Of a stretch of 61,842 nucleotides of DNA, positions 15,701 to 30,700 are shown piece after piece. The first letter of the stretch is position 1; the number at the start of each line of letters is the position of its first letter. Made by a program: the position numbers and the translations under genes. A model generated the notes under the pieces. That model made no database searches, was not told where the DNA came from, and saw only the letters and a list, made by a program, of their open reading frames with translations. The DNA is from Tetragenococcus halophilus. GTDB lineage: Bacteria > Bacillota > Bacilli > Lactobacillales > Enterococcaceae. The stretch spans positions 1-61,842 of the forward strand of contig NZ_JAKEIT010000015.1 of assembly GCF_021474685.1 (NCBI RefSeq). Direction: 5' to 3'.

Positions 15701-18700
15701 GTTGACATCATTACCACATTACCTCCTGTACTTTTTCTCCCTTTGTATCAATTACTTGCTCAAATTCTTCAGGAAAAGCTTGCATAGCGCTAAAAATCGC
15801 TGTAGAAGCAGATTGCCCTAAACCGCAAGCGGATAACTGTGTCACATGGGTCAACATGGCATGGAAACGTTGCATATCGCCAGGCATTCCTCTTCCTTGT
15901 TGGAATTTTTCTAACATCTCTAAAATACGTAAGGTGCCAATTCGGCATGGTGTACATTTCCCGCAGGATTCATGGGTAAAAAATGCAGCGACTTGCGTAA
16001 GATAGTCAATAATACTAACACTATCATCCATAACTACGATTGCACCGGAACCAACAGATAGATCCTTATCCCACATTCCATCATAAGAATATATACAATC
16101 TTCTAATTGACTAACACTGCCGATAGGTCCAGATTGTCCTCCAAAATGTATAAATTTTAAAGGACGACCAGTGCTACTGCCACCACCATATTCTTCTGAA
16201 TATAAAATTTCCTGTAAAGGCGTACCAAGATTCACTTCATAAAGTCCGCGATTTTTCACATGTCCGGTTAGACAGATTAATTTCGTTCCGCCACCGTCTT
16301 TTGTTCCTAATGATCTGAACGCTTCTCCACCATGTCGCAAAATATACGGCACACATGCATAAGATTCAACATTATTAACCAAAGTCGGCTTTAAATATAA
16401 TCCTACATCAGCCAAATGTGGCGGTTTCACGCGTGGTCGACCTGTCTTTCCTTCAATTGAGTTTAATAATGCCGAATTTTCACCGCAAACATAAGCGCCT
16501 GCACCAGAAATAATTCGTATATTGTAATCAAAACCACTAATCCCCAAGATATTTTTTCCTAACAGCTTCATCTGTCGGGCATTGAACAAAGCCTCATTTA
16601 ACCGATCATGAAGATGACGGTATTCACCACGGATATAAATGTACCCTTGTGGTGAATCAAATAAATAACCAGCAATTGTCATACCTTCAACCAAAGCAAG
16701 TGGATCAAAATCTAACAATGCTTTATCTTTAAACGTCCCTGGTTCTCCTTCGTCTGCATTACAGACAATGTATTTGGGACTGCCTTGTGAATAAAACAAA
16801 TGCCGCCATTTTTTCCCGAGAGGAAAAGCAGCGCCACCCCTACCTCGTAATAAAGCGGCTTCTAATTCTTCTAAAATATCCTCTTTTTTCATTTGTAATG
16901 CTTTTTTTAAACCCTCATAACCAGATAAAGCACAATAATTTTGTACATCTGTTGGATCATTCATTTTTTCAAAACGTGTTGTTAAAACTTTTTTATTTGT
17001 CATTTTTTAATTTTCCTCGCTATATAAATCCGGATACTTACCAGCTTTTAGATCTATAATTAACGTTTGCAGTTTTTGTATAGACAAATTGCCGAATACA
17101 CGATCCTTAATTTTGATCATAGGATCCTGTGTGCAAGCACCAAAACAAGGTATACCATGATACATAAATAAACCATCATCTGTTGTTTCGTTTTCTTCGG
17201 TGCCTAATATTTCTTTCAAAGCATTGCGAATAAAGTTTCCACCTGAAAATTGACAAGGTGCACTATTACAAATTTTGATAACATATCTTGCTTGCGGTAT
17301 TTCTTTTAAAATAGAATAAAAAGTAATCATTTCATATATGCGCGTTTCAGTGATTTTTAATTCTTCTGCTACAAAGCGTGCTGTCTGTTGATCAATATAA
17401 CCATCTGTTGATTCAAATTGCATATCAACTAGTATATTTAATACTTGCTCTGGATTTTTATTATAATAATCAATAATTTCCATTTTTCTGTCTACGGACA
17501 ATACTGTCATTTTTATAAATCCACCTCTTTTAAAGTTTTTGGAGAACTTTTATTTCCCAAAAACTTCCTTTTACTGTATTTTTTATTCCTATCTCTTTGG
17601 TCTTCATTGACAAATCAAAATTTTTATCTGAAAGTTCATAAACAGCTTGAGCTGTGGGCTTAACTCTCTTTTTTTGATTATCCATCATAATAAATAATCC
17701 TGGCCTTATGTATTTTCGTAAAGAATTGGACTCACAAACGATCATTGCATCAGCTGGTACTTGTTTTAAAAAATCCAAAAAACCTTCTTGCAAATGATCT
17801 TCAAACGCTTTTAATAAATAAACTTTTTCAGCTCCAGCCTTTAACAATTGCATCGTATCTTTTTTTCCATGTGTACATTGTTCTTTTACTAGTTCATAAC
17901 CAGAGGAAATGCTTGTACATATACCACAACCAACAGCACCTCTTTGACATACACCGCGTTTTCCACTAATAGTAATAATTTTTAAGGCAACAATTGTATG
18001 TGTCTTTTTTTCATTTTCAATGATTTGTTTTGCAATCGTTGTCTTTCCACTATTTCTTCCAGTTGACCCGATTTGTAACAAATTCGGCACATAAAAACTA
18101 TCACTCACTTAGATCACCCGTTCTTCCGTTGTTTCTTGTATGGTTTCTGCTACTTCCGGCGTCTCCTTAAGGGCATGGTTAGTTAAATAAACAGGAACGG
18201 CTAAAAATAAAGCGCCACCAATTTCATTGCCTATAAATACAAAGAAAATATTTTTGAACATATCAATAAGTGATATATCTGCTCCAATAAAAAAGGCAGC
18301 AGGTAAAATAAACGCATTCGCTACAACGTGCTGAAATCCACAGACTACAAAGATCATAATAGGAAACCATAACCCAAAGATTTTTCCGACAAAGTCTTTG
18401 CTCATTGCTCCTAGCCATACAGCCATGCAAACAAATATATTACATCCTACCCCTGAGATAATCATAACAAGGGGGCTATCTGCCGTTTTTGCCAAGGCGA
18501 CTTGCAAAGTCTTTGCTGCAAAATCACCTTCTGTTAGGCCCACAATATGACCGAAAAAATAGGCAACTAATACACCACCGACGATATTTGCTAGTAAAAC
18601 GAACAACCAATTTTTAAGGACATTTAAGACAGATATTTTTTTCTCTAAAAGACCAAACATCATTGTCATGCCGTTTCCTGTTACCAATTCACCACCTACA

Positions 18701-21700
18701 AAGGTAATAGCAATTAAACCAATGGGAAACAATATCGCACCTAGTAAGGTAGAAAAACTCCCCCATTCTTCGGGTGTTGTTCCTGAAACACGGATGAAAG
18801 CTAAATAACCAAGTGCAATAAAACCACCTGCCATAATACCTAATAAAAATAATTTCCCAAATGTTAACTGACTTTTAGTTTTAGCTTTTTTAGCAAAAGC
18901 AGTCATTGTTTCTTCAATCGAATAACCGTTCATATCCTTCTCCTTCTTTCAATCCCTTTGTCCCCAATAAATTAGCTCTTCAGGATAATTGATATTTACA
19001 ATATCAATATTTTTCTTCTTAACTTTTTTTACGTCCAAGTAATCAAAAGCCGTTCGTATCTTTCCATCGTCCGTCGCTAATTGTTTTTCGAATTGTGGCA
19101 AACAGCTACGATGATAAAAGGCAAACAAGGTCTCAAGTTTCTCGCCTGAAAACAATATCACTTGTTCATCTTCAACATATTCAAATAATTGGCTAATTTT
19201 TGTCACAGTGATACTAGGGATATCACAAGCAACTAAAAATAAATATGGCGTGTCAATATGCCTTAATGCAGTGACTAGACCTCCCAAGGGCCCTTTTTGA
19301 ATAAATTCGTCTTCTAAAAATATATGGTTAGCAAGCAATTGCGTGGGAAACTTTTGTTTATGATCAGTTAATAACAAGATATTAGGGAAAATCTTTTTTA
19401 AAGTCAGCGCTGTTTCTTCCAACACATACTGCCCATTAAAATTAATAAGCGCTTTATCAAACCCCATTCTTTTGCTTTTTCCACCGCACAATATCACGCC
19501 TGTGACATCTTTTGGATTCATTATACACCGCCTATAAAACGCTTTCATTAAACTATCTAACTATCATAAAAACTATTTCAAAAAATATTATGCTAAATTT
19601 TATTTTTTCGCGCAAAAAAATTTTGTTTATTCAATTATAAAACTTATAAATTAATAGTCAAGTGAAATCGTGCATTTTTAACGTTATTGCTTAAAAAATA
19701 GGCGAGAGGACCCTGCTCTCGTCTATCAGTTAGCCACCGATTTGGCTCATATGTCGCCATGTTGGTTTCTTATTTTTCACTTGTTCTTGATTTAATAACG
19801 CCATTTCATGATTCTTCGGTTTTATAGCTAATGCGTGTTGAATCTTTTCTCGAAAGCTATCAAAGTCAAAAATAGCATCCCGTATGTTTTCTTCGTCATC
19901 CCAATAAAGACATGATTTTATATAACCGTCTGCAGTAATTCTCAATCGATTACAACTTTCACAAAAATTACAACTAATAGGATGGATCAGACCAAAACTT
20001 CCTTTTGCTCCTCTAATTTTATAATTTTCAGAAGGACCATTGCCATCTAATCTAATTGGATCATATACCCAATGGTTTGTTTGACACACATTAAAAATTG
20101 TATCTAAACCGCGATACTGTTTTGCCCATTGTTCATCTTGTTGTATCGGCATAAATTCAATAAAACGAAGGTTCACATTATGGTCAAAGGTATATCGCAA
20201 AAAATCTGCGATTTCATGATCATTTTGTCCGTTTATAACTACGGTATTGATTTTTATTTTTTTAAAGGGCAACTGACTTGCAGTATCAATTCCTTTTAAT
20301 AAACGATCTAAATTTCCTCCGCGCGTAATTTCTTTATAACGTTTTTTATCAAAAGTATCCAAGCTAATATTTAAACGATCCAAACCAGCTTGATATAGTC
20401 TTTTAGCCATCTTGGGCAGCGCAAGACCATTTGTAGTCATTGAAATATCATCAATTTCTGTTATCGCTGAGATCCCTTTAATGATTTCAATAATATCTGA
20501 TCGCATTAGAGGCTCTCCACCGGTTAGTCTTACCTTTTTAATACCCATCTGCGCAAAATTTTTTACCATCTGGATGGTTTCCGCACAACTTAATACACTC
20601 TCATCCGGGAAAAAAGGCAACCCTTCCTCAGGCATACAATAAACACAGCGCAAGTTACACTTATCGGTAACAGAAATACGAATATAATCATGCCTACGAC
20701 CAAATGAATCACGCAAGACGGCTTGTTGTTCCAACATAAAATCACCCTCCGCTGACTGGTGGTATCAAAGCAATTTCGGCGATATCATCCATTGTATAGC
20801 TTTCTTTTTCAATAAAGCTTTGATTGATCGCAACACTACATTCAGATATCTCTGCTTTGTATTGCGGAAATTGTTGTTTAATTGCTTCTAAGACAGCTAC
20901 TTTAGTTACTTTTAGAGGTAAATCAACGATTACCTCGTGATTTAATTTTTCTCCTAAATAAGCAAACGCTTTAATTTTTGTCTGCACTTAATTCGCCTCC
21001 CCATCGAATTTCATCTGTATCAATTTCTTTTTTCCAAATTGGAACGGTTTCTTTCAAATGATCTATAATATATTGACAACCTGCAAAAGCTTCTTTGCGA
21101 TGTGGGGCAGCAACACCTACAAATACCGCTTCTTCAGTTAATGCTAAACTACCTAAACGATGCACAACAATCGCACTTGCACCCTCTTTTTCCACTTCAC
21201 TCGTTAATTTCTCTAACTCTTTTATTGCCATCTCTTGATAGGCTGTATACTCAATTTCTTTTGTCTGAATTGTACCAGTCCACTCCCGTACAGTACCAGA
21301 AAATACGGCAATACCACCGTATTGTCTATTTTTTAATCTTTGGTACAAATAAGCAACATCGATTGGTTCGTATTGTAATTTAACAATTGCCATTCATTTA
21401 TTCCTTTCTCACAGCACAGCAAACATTTCACTTATAAAAGCATTTGTGTTTCTTATCACTATTATAAGCCAAAAAAGATTTTTTTTAAACAATATTTTTT
21501 TATTGTTTATTATATACAAAATGACCGCTTTTTCCCCCTTCTTTTTCTAACAAATGACAGTCTGTAATCTGCATACTACGTTCCATTGCTTTACACATAT
21601 CATAAACGGTTAATGCAGCAATTTGGCAGGCAGTCAGCGCTTCCATTTCCACACCCGTTTTTCCTGACATTTTAACAATAGAAGTAATTGTTAGGGTATC

Positions 21701-24700
21701 TTTTTCATTATCCTCAAAAATAATATCTACTTTTTCTAAAGGCAATAAGTGACACATCGGAATCAGTTCACTAGTCTTTTTAGCTGCCATAATGCCCGCG
21801 GTTTGTGCAACTGCTAGCACGTCGCCTTTTTTTATTTCACCATCTTTAATTCTTTGTAAGGTCACCTCTTTCATGATCACTTTTGTTTGGGCGCTAGCTT
21901 TTCGCACAGACCTTTCTTTGCCGCTGACATCAACCATATTCGCATGACCTTGTGTATTAAAATGAGTTAATTTATCCATGATTCTTTCTCCTATCTGATA
22001 TTAATGGGATTGCATTTCTAAAAATATATGCTATGTTAAAAAAAGAAGTTCAATATTTAACAAACGAGGGATGCAAAATGAACCGTTACGACCGCCAAAT
22101 ACGTGTTGACCAAATCGGCTTAGCTGGACAAGAAAAAATAAAACAAGCGGTTATTCTGATTGTAGGGTGCGGCGCGCTAGGCACTTACGCTGCAGAACAG
22201 TTGGTCCGTACCGGCGTACAACATCTAATTTTAATTGATCCAGACATTGTTGAAGAGACCAACTTACAAAGACAAACGCTTTTTACAATAAAAGATGCTC
22301 AAGCAAAAAAAGCAAAAGTAACCGCTGCAAAAGAAAAACTTCTACAAATCAACCCTGAAGCAAGAATTGATATTTATGAAGAACGATTTGATAGCGCTTT
22401 ATTCTACCAGCATAAAAAAATTCATTTGATTTTAGACTGTACAGACAACTACTTAGCAAGACGATTGATCAATGATTACTGTTTGGCCTTTAATTTGCCT
22501 TTCATCTTTGCATCTGTTGCCAGTACTTCAGGACAAGTGATGCCGCTTTTTCCCAGCAAAGGTCCCTGCTTATCCTGTGTTTTCCCTCAATTACATCAAT
22601 TAGAAAAAAAGGGATGTGATACTATCGGCGTGATAACGCCAATAGTTCCATTGATTTCAAGCATCCAAATTTCACTTTGCTTACAATACTTAGTAGGAGA
22701 TTTAAAAAATTTTCATACCCTACATATGGTCGAATCATGGTCCTTAAAAATTTCTTCTTTTCAAGTAAGTAAACAAGCAGATTGTTTGATGTGTAATAAA
22801 AAGCAAAGTCATACCACTACTTCAGAATTAACCGAAACTTGTGGTAAAGTGTTTCAAACGACTTTTTCTTCTCTTTGTCTTGAAGAGATAGAACAATTAT
22901 GTATACAACAAAAGATTACTTATACAAAAAATCTTATTGCAATAAAAACACAACTTGGCAGTTTTGAAATCACATTTTTTAAAAACGGACACACACTCTT
23001 TTACGGCTTTACTGAAACTGAAGCTAAAGAAACTTTTGGCAAAATCAAAAAATATCTAGCTCAATTACATCCATAATAACTAACTTTGCTAAATTTATCT
23101 AGCCTTAACAATTTAAACAAGACTATAAAAAAAGGTTTTTGAGGGAAATTCCTCAAAAACCTTTTTTATTAACTTTCATATAATTCTCTTAAAGGCGTCA
23201 TAATAATGCGATTTAAATCATTGATAGTTGTACTGAAAACTTGTTCTTTTTGCATCAAGTCATTAATTAAAGGCTCTTGTTGAACTTGTTGCGCTAATTC
23301 TTGTGCTCTTTGCGCATCTTCGTCTGTCATATCTTCGCCTTGTGACATCTTTTCTTGTAATTCTTGTTGAAAAGTTTGAAATTCCTTAAATAAACGATAA
23401 GCTTCTTCGTTTTTTTTCAATTCAGCGAAAGAACCACTTAAGTCTTGAAACTGCTCCAATTCTCGGATTTCTCTTTCCAGTTGATTCGCAGTATCGTAAA
23501 TATTTGCCATAAAAATTTTCCTCACTTTTTCTTTATTTATTTTATTGTAACATGTTCAACATTGATTGGCTAATCGTTATTAAAGCGCTCTTTAAAGCCT
23601 CGAATCAGGTCTTTGCCACCTTCTTTAACACGTTCACCAAACTCATTCATCCCTTGTCTTGCATCGTCGGTAAACTGATCAACATTTTGCTTCCAGCCAT
23701 CTTCGCTCTCATCTTCAGAATCTTCTTCTGTTTCAGAAGACTCTTCTACTTTCCCACCAGTTGCGTAAGCATCGGCCACGTCAAATTGTGTATTATTACT
23801 ATAAGGCAACATATTTTCCGCCTGTGCTTTAAAGACTTGACCTACAACGTCACCACTAGTACCGCTAAAGTTGTGCTCTTCATCCGTTTCTTCAAAACCA
23901 AGCCAAGTAGAAATTACAGTATCAGGCGTATATCCAACAATCCATTGGTCGTTATTTTGGTCGGGATCATAATCCGCTTCGGTGGTACCTGTTTTACCTG
24001 CGACAGTATATCCATAAGGGTTAGCACTGGAGGCTGTACCATTAGAAAACGTTCCTAAAAGCATACTTGTCATTTCATTAGATGTCTCTTTAGAAATAAT
24101 TTTTTCTCCCTTAGGCTTTGTATTATCAACGATTACAGCGCCATTAGCATCCACAATTTTTGTGATCAGATGAGGCGTATATAAGGTACCGCCGTTCGCA
24201 AATGAACTGTAAGCTCCTGCCATTCGTACTGGTGAAGTGCCGTACTCCAAACCTCCCAATGCCAGTCCATAATATTTATCTGAATCAGTTAGTTCAAGCC
24301 CAAATTCTTTTGTTTTGTTATAACCCTTATTTATTCCTAGCTCATGTAACATCCAGACAGCTGGTAAATTCAAACTACGAGCAACCGCCTCATACATAGG
24401 AACTTCCCCTTCATACTCGCCATTGAAATTTTTGGCATCATAATAATCTTGTGGTTCATCTTTTAATATGCTATCTGGCATATAGCCCGCTTCAAGAGCT
24501 GGCGTATAAACACTCAATGGTTTGATCGTCGAACCAGGAGAACGTTTCATATCTGTAGCAAAATTAAAGCCTCTAAATGTGTGCTCTCCACGACGTCCAA
24601 CCATGGCTTGTATACCACCAGTATTAGGATCAACAGCTACCGAAGCTGATTGCACCATCGTTCCATCCTCAGCATCGGCAGGAAAGTTATTACTATTGTC

Positions 24701-27700
24701 GTATACTTCTTGCATACCATTTTGAAAATTCGTGTCTAAATTAGTATAAATTTTATAACCACGATTCATTAAGTCATCTGCCTTAATATCGTACTTTTCT
24801 TCTGCTTCTTCAATGACAGCGTCAAAATAATAAGGGTATTGATAACCTTCATCCTCTTGTTGATAAGTATCATTGACTAAATCACTTATAGCGACTTGTT
24901 CTTCTTGCTGTGCTTCTTCTTTTGATATTTTATCGTTATCCACCATTACTTGTAAAATTGTATCACGTCGGTTGTTTGCATTTTCTGGATGATCAATAGG
25001 ATTATATAAGGACGGACCTTTTAACATACCTGCAATTGTAGCTGACTCTCCTAATGTAAGATCGGCTGCATCAACGCCAAAATATTTCCTGGCTGCATCT
25101 TGCACGCCCCATACACCATTACCAAAGTAAGAGTTATTCAAATACATAGACATGATCTCATCTTTACTATAATTTTTCTCAATTTCAATTGCTAAAAATA
25201 ACTCTTTGGCTTTACGGTTAAAAGTTTGATCTAACGATAAATAGGCGTTTTTAGCTAATTGTTGCGTAATTGTACTGCCTCCACCGCCAGATGTATTTCT
25301 TCTAACAACCATGCGCAATCCCGCACGCGCAATTCCTTTGATATCAAAACCGCGGTGTTGATAAAAATTGCGATCTTCAGTCGAAACTACTGCATCTACT
25401 ACATAAGGTGACATATCTTCTACACCAATGTATGTCCCTTTTTGTGAAGAAACACTTCCTGCTTCATTTTCTTGTTTATCATAAATAACGGTCTCTTCTT
25501 GCAAGCCCGCTTTTAATTCTTGTACTTTGGTTGTTTTTGCTATATAAAAAAGATAGATACTCATTATTAAAACTACAATCAACCCAAGTAGTAGTAATAT
25601 TTTATTGACATGATATTTCTTCCAAATCCTCTTGCGCCAGTGATGAAACTGTACAAGGTATGGTTTCAGCCATGTCCAAAATGACGATAAATATTTTTTT
25701 ATCGTGCTAAAAAAGCGCTGAAAATCCATTACTTTTCCCTCCTGGTGTTAAGTGTAGCATAATTCCCTTTTTCTCAAATACTGCTCGAGTTGTATTTTTA
25801 CTGATGAATCTCATACATTTTATCATTTATCTTAGCGGATTTGCTTATTTTTTTATTAAAAAAGCATTAAACATGATACAATAATGAAGCGAAAGGAAGA
25901 AAACCAATGGAATATTCAATCACTTTACCTACTTTTCAAAAAACAATAACACTTCGTGAATTACTAGAAACCGAGTGGCTTGTTCCTCGAAAAGTGCGTC
26001 ATTTTCTGCGAACACGTAAAAATGTCTGGTGCAACCACCAACCGATAAAATTTCATGAAATGGTACATGCTAATGATATTATTACTTTGCGAATTGAAGA
26101 AGATGATTATAACTATCAAACAGTAAAAGCTGGATCAAAAGAAAATATCGAAGTTTTATATGAAGATGAACATTTAATTGTTGTCAATAAAGCTAGCGGG
26201 GTAAAGACACATCCTAACCAACCTGAGGAAACAGCTACGCTCTTAAATGACCTAAGTGCTTACCTAGGTGAAAAAAATGAAAAACCTTATGTCGTTCATC
26301 GTCTGGACAAAGAAACATCGGGCGCTATTTTGTTTGCTAAAAGCCCCCTTGTTCTCCCTATTTTAGGAAGACTCCTAGAAGAAAAGAAAATCTACCGAAA
26401 CTATCAAGCAATCGTTTGGGGAAAGCTAAAACAAGACTGTACAATTGATAAAAAAATTGGCCGTGATCGCCATGATAAACGCAAGCGTATCATAAATGAG
26501 CGCCAGGGTAAAACTGCTATTACCTATGTAAAAGTTCATCAAGTGCACAAACAGACTAGTGAAGTCTACTGTAGGCTCGCCACAGGCAGAACACATCAAA
26601 TACGTGTTCATTTAGCAAGTATAGGACACCCAGTTGTAGGTGATCCACTATATCAAAACAAAAAAGAAAAGCGCCTAGCTTTACATGCTTATAAAATAAA
26701 ATTCCTCCACCCATTCACTCAGGAACAAATCGAGGTAATAGCTAAGCCAGGCCTTTGGTAAAAATAGTTTATTTGTTTTCTAGTAACTTTATTTCTTCCT
26801 CAGTCAGTTCTCGGTAATCTCCAGTTTCTAACTGATCATCAAGGTACAATGCCCCCATACGGATGCGTTTTAAATGAATAACTTCTTTTCCAACAGCATG
26901 AACCATCCGTTTTACCTGATGATACTTACCTTCATATAGCACCAAACGTATTGTCGATTCTTCATTTTCTTCATCTACTTGTTCGATCGTCAACTCGGCA
27001 GGTAAGCAAAGTTCATCGCTATCGATCTTTAAACCCCCAGCAAAACGTTGAATATCTCTTGGTGTCATAACTCCTTTAACCTCAGCGATATATTCTTTTT
27101 CTACATGTTTCTTAGGAGAAAGTAAGCGATGCGAAAGAGCACCATCATTTGTTATTACAAGCAGTCCTTTCGTATCTTTATCTAAACGACCTACCGGAAA
27201 AAGATCTGAGCGAAAATCTTGATCAGAAAAAATATCCAAAACAGTTAATTCAAAATCGTCTACCGTAGCACTGATAACATCAGCAGGTTTATTGAGTATA
27301 TAATAAAAGTATTTTTGATAAACAATTTCCTCTTCGTCTAAAGTGACACGATCTTCATTTTCATTGACTTGAAACTTATCTGAAACTTCAGTTTTACCAT
27401 TAACAGCTACTCGTTTCTTTTTGATCAGTTGCTTCACTTCTTTTCTTGAACCCACATCCATATTTGCTAAATATTTATCTAAGCGCAAAGTGTATCCTCC
27501 TTTTAAAAGAAAGTTCGAAAACCAAAACGATTTTCGAACTTATTTGTATCTATTTTATTCTTAATTTTTGACGTAATGAAGCCATTTTCGCTCCTAAAAG
27601 TTTATCAGCTAATCGGATTTTCAGCGTCATATACAGATAAGTTATTACTCCTATGACTGCAACAATTAAAATCAAAATAAAAGATTGCACTTTACGTTCT

Positions 27701-30700
27701 TGTGTGAAGACCATCCCGAAAATTCCGCGTGTAATAGCAGCAAAAACAATCATAACCATAGACAGCATAAATATTAATACTATCCGGCGAAAAGTTAAAC
27801 CAACGTTAAAGCCGGTTTCTTTGTGTAACTTACGTAAGTTAAGATAACAAGTCACCCCAAAACCAAGTATGGTAGAAATTACAGGCCCATAAGATTCTAG
27901 CATATAAATACTTAAGTATTGAGTTAAAAATTTAACAGCTAGACCAATAACAAAATAAAGCACAGCGGAAGAATTTTTATAAATTCCCTGCAGCATACTT
28001 GAAGTAAGCATAAATAATCCTAGTAATAAACCAGAAAAACTAACGGCAATCAGTAAATTAGCTCCCAAGCGATTCGGTTGATAAAACAGTGTATTTAATG
28101 GGTAAGACAGCAACATCATACCAAATGTCGATGGAAACATCACAAAAGTATACAATTGTAAATTATTACTAACCAATCTCGCTAAGGCAGGTCGATCTTT
28201 TTTTGCAAAAGCTTCCGTCACTAAAGGCAACCCCACCGTAGCTAAAGAAGTGGCAAGACCAATCACAACCATAACTAACTTATCTGGATTACTACTAAAC
28301 AAAGCGAATAAAGATTTCAACTGTTGACCAGAATATTCCGTAAAACCAGACATAGTACGAATAAACGTATATTGATCGACCATTTTGTAAATGGTGATTC
28401 CCGAACCTACAATAATAAACGGTACAGCTTCTCTAATGGTTTGAAGTAATAGCCTTGTCGTGTTAACTTTGACATTTCCTGGACTCATATCCGCTAAGAC
28501 ATCCAGATGTCCTTTTTCTTTTTTGTAGTAGTAAAGCAATACAGCAATACTAGCTAATGCTCCAATAAAAGCGGCAAAAGTTGATTGTGTCACTGCGGCA
28601 ACATAATCACCGCTTCCTAAGCGCATAATAACAAAAGTAGCTAACAACATATACCCAACGCGAGCTACTTGTTCAACTAGTTGGGAAATAGCATAAGGCG
28701 CAACGTTTTGTAAGCCTTGAAAGTAGCCACGAATTACACTCATTAACGGAATAACTAAAATGGCCACGCTTAGAGAACGCATTGAAGGAATTAATTCTAC
28801 TCCACCTCCAGCATAACGCGCAAGAGCAGGTGCCGCGAAATACATAATAATTGCAAAAACTGCACCCAATCCTAACATCAGTTGCATAGCCCGCATAAAA
28901 AGTTTTTGACTAGCTCTATATTCATTTATCGAGTTATAGTAAGACACTTGTTTGGCAATCGCAGAAGGAAGACCTGCAGTTGAAATCATTAAAAATAAGG
29001 CATAAACATTATAGCTCATCCCAAATAACGCGTTTGCGGGCAAAGCATCCTCGCCTAACCAATAAATCCAAGGCAAAAGATAAATGACACCTAAAAGGCG
29101 TGAACCGATATTACCGATTGTCATCCATGCAGAACCGCGAGCCATCTTGTCTTCATTTGTTAACTCTGGTGTTTCGGGGTCTTTATTATTCATCATGATT
29201 ATCTTCTCCAACTTTCTTCATACGTAACCCTTATTTTAATTCGAAACACTAGCAATCGCAAATGATTTTTAAAACCAGCTTCTTTTATTAAAAAAATTTA
29301 TCAAAAATACCGGTTTTTCTTCTCCTGTGCTATAATGGTTGAGAAGTTTTTACCAGAAAGCAAGGTGTGTGTAACTTATGTATTCCATAACCCTTAAAGG
29401 GCTCTATCAACTATTAGCAGAAAAAAATTTATTAAAAGAAGCAAACAGCAAAGAACAACTAACTGATCAAAAATTCACCTATCTGTCTTATGACTCCCGT
29501 GATTTAGCAGAACAAACCCTATTTTTTTGCAAGGGGCTCCATTTTAAAGTAGCGTCTTTACAAGATGCCGTGGATAAAGGCGTAAAAGTCTATGTCTCCG
29601 AAACAAAATACGATACACCAGCACAAGCTATAATCGTTACTGACATTCGCAAAGCCATGGCTATTGTGGCACAAGCTTTTTATCATAACCCCCAAGATAA
29701 ATTGTACAAAATCGGAATTACAGGGACTAAGGGAAAAACAACAACAGCTTACTTCATCAAAAAAATATTGGATGACGCATTTGCCAAAAAAGTGGCGCTC
29801 TTTTCTTCAGAAGAAACCACTCTAGATGGCACAACGCTTCTTCCTTCAAAATTAACGACACCTGAAGCGCTTGATATATATCGGCAGATGGCCACTGCTT
29901 GTGAAAATGGATTAACACATTTAGTGATGGAAGTATCGTCACAAGCATATAAAACAAAAAGGGTTTATAATCTAACCTTTGAAACTGGGATCTTTTTAAA
30001 CATTAGTCCAGATCATATCAGCCCTATCGAGCATCCAACATTTGAAGATTATTTTAATTGTAAAAAGCAATTATTATTAAACAGTAAACAGATGGTGATC
30101 AACCATGAAAGTGATCAATTTGATGTTTTAGAAAAAACTTGTAACGATCACCAAATTCCTTTATACACTTATGGGCATAAAGAAGGGACTTATCTTTTAT
30201 CAAGCAAAGAAGAGGCTCGCAGTTTTAGTTTAACAGCGAAAAATAATGATATGCTAAGTATTAGTGGCGACTATAAGATAGCCTTGTTTGGGCAATTTAA
30301 TCACGAAAATGCCACAGCAGCCATTTTAGCTTGTGGATTAGCAAATGTATCAAAACAAAAATGCCAAGAAAGCTTACCGTTAACTCAAATACCTGGACGT
30401 ATGAATTTACTGGAAAAATCAAATGGGGCTTACATTTTTATCGATTATGCTCATAATTATCTGAGCATTCATTCCATCGGTCAATTTGCGCAAGAATTGA
30501 GACCTAACGGGCGTATTATCATTGTCACTGGTAGTGCAGGAGGAAAAGCTATTTCTCGCCGACCTGATATTGGAAAAGCACTATCAGAATATGCAGATAT
30601 TGCTATATTAACCAGTGATGATCCAGATTTTGAAGATCCCGCTGATATTGCTGCAGAAATAAAGACCACCATCACAAATCCTGATACTGATATTCAATTA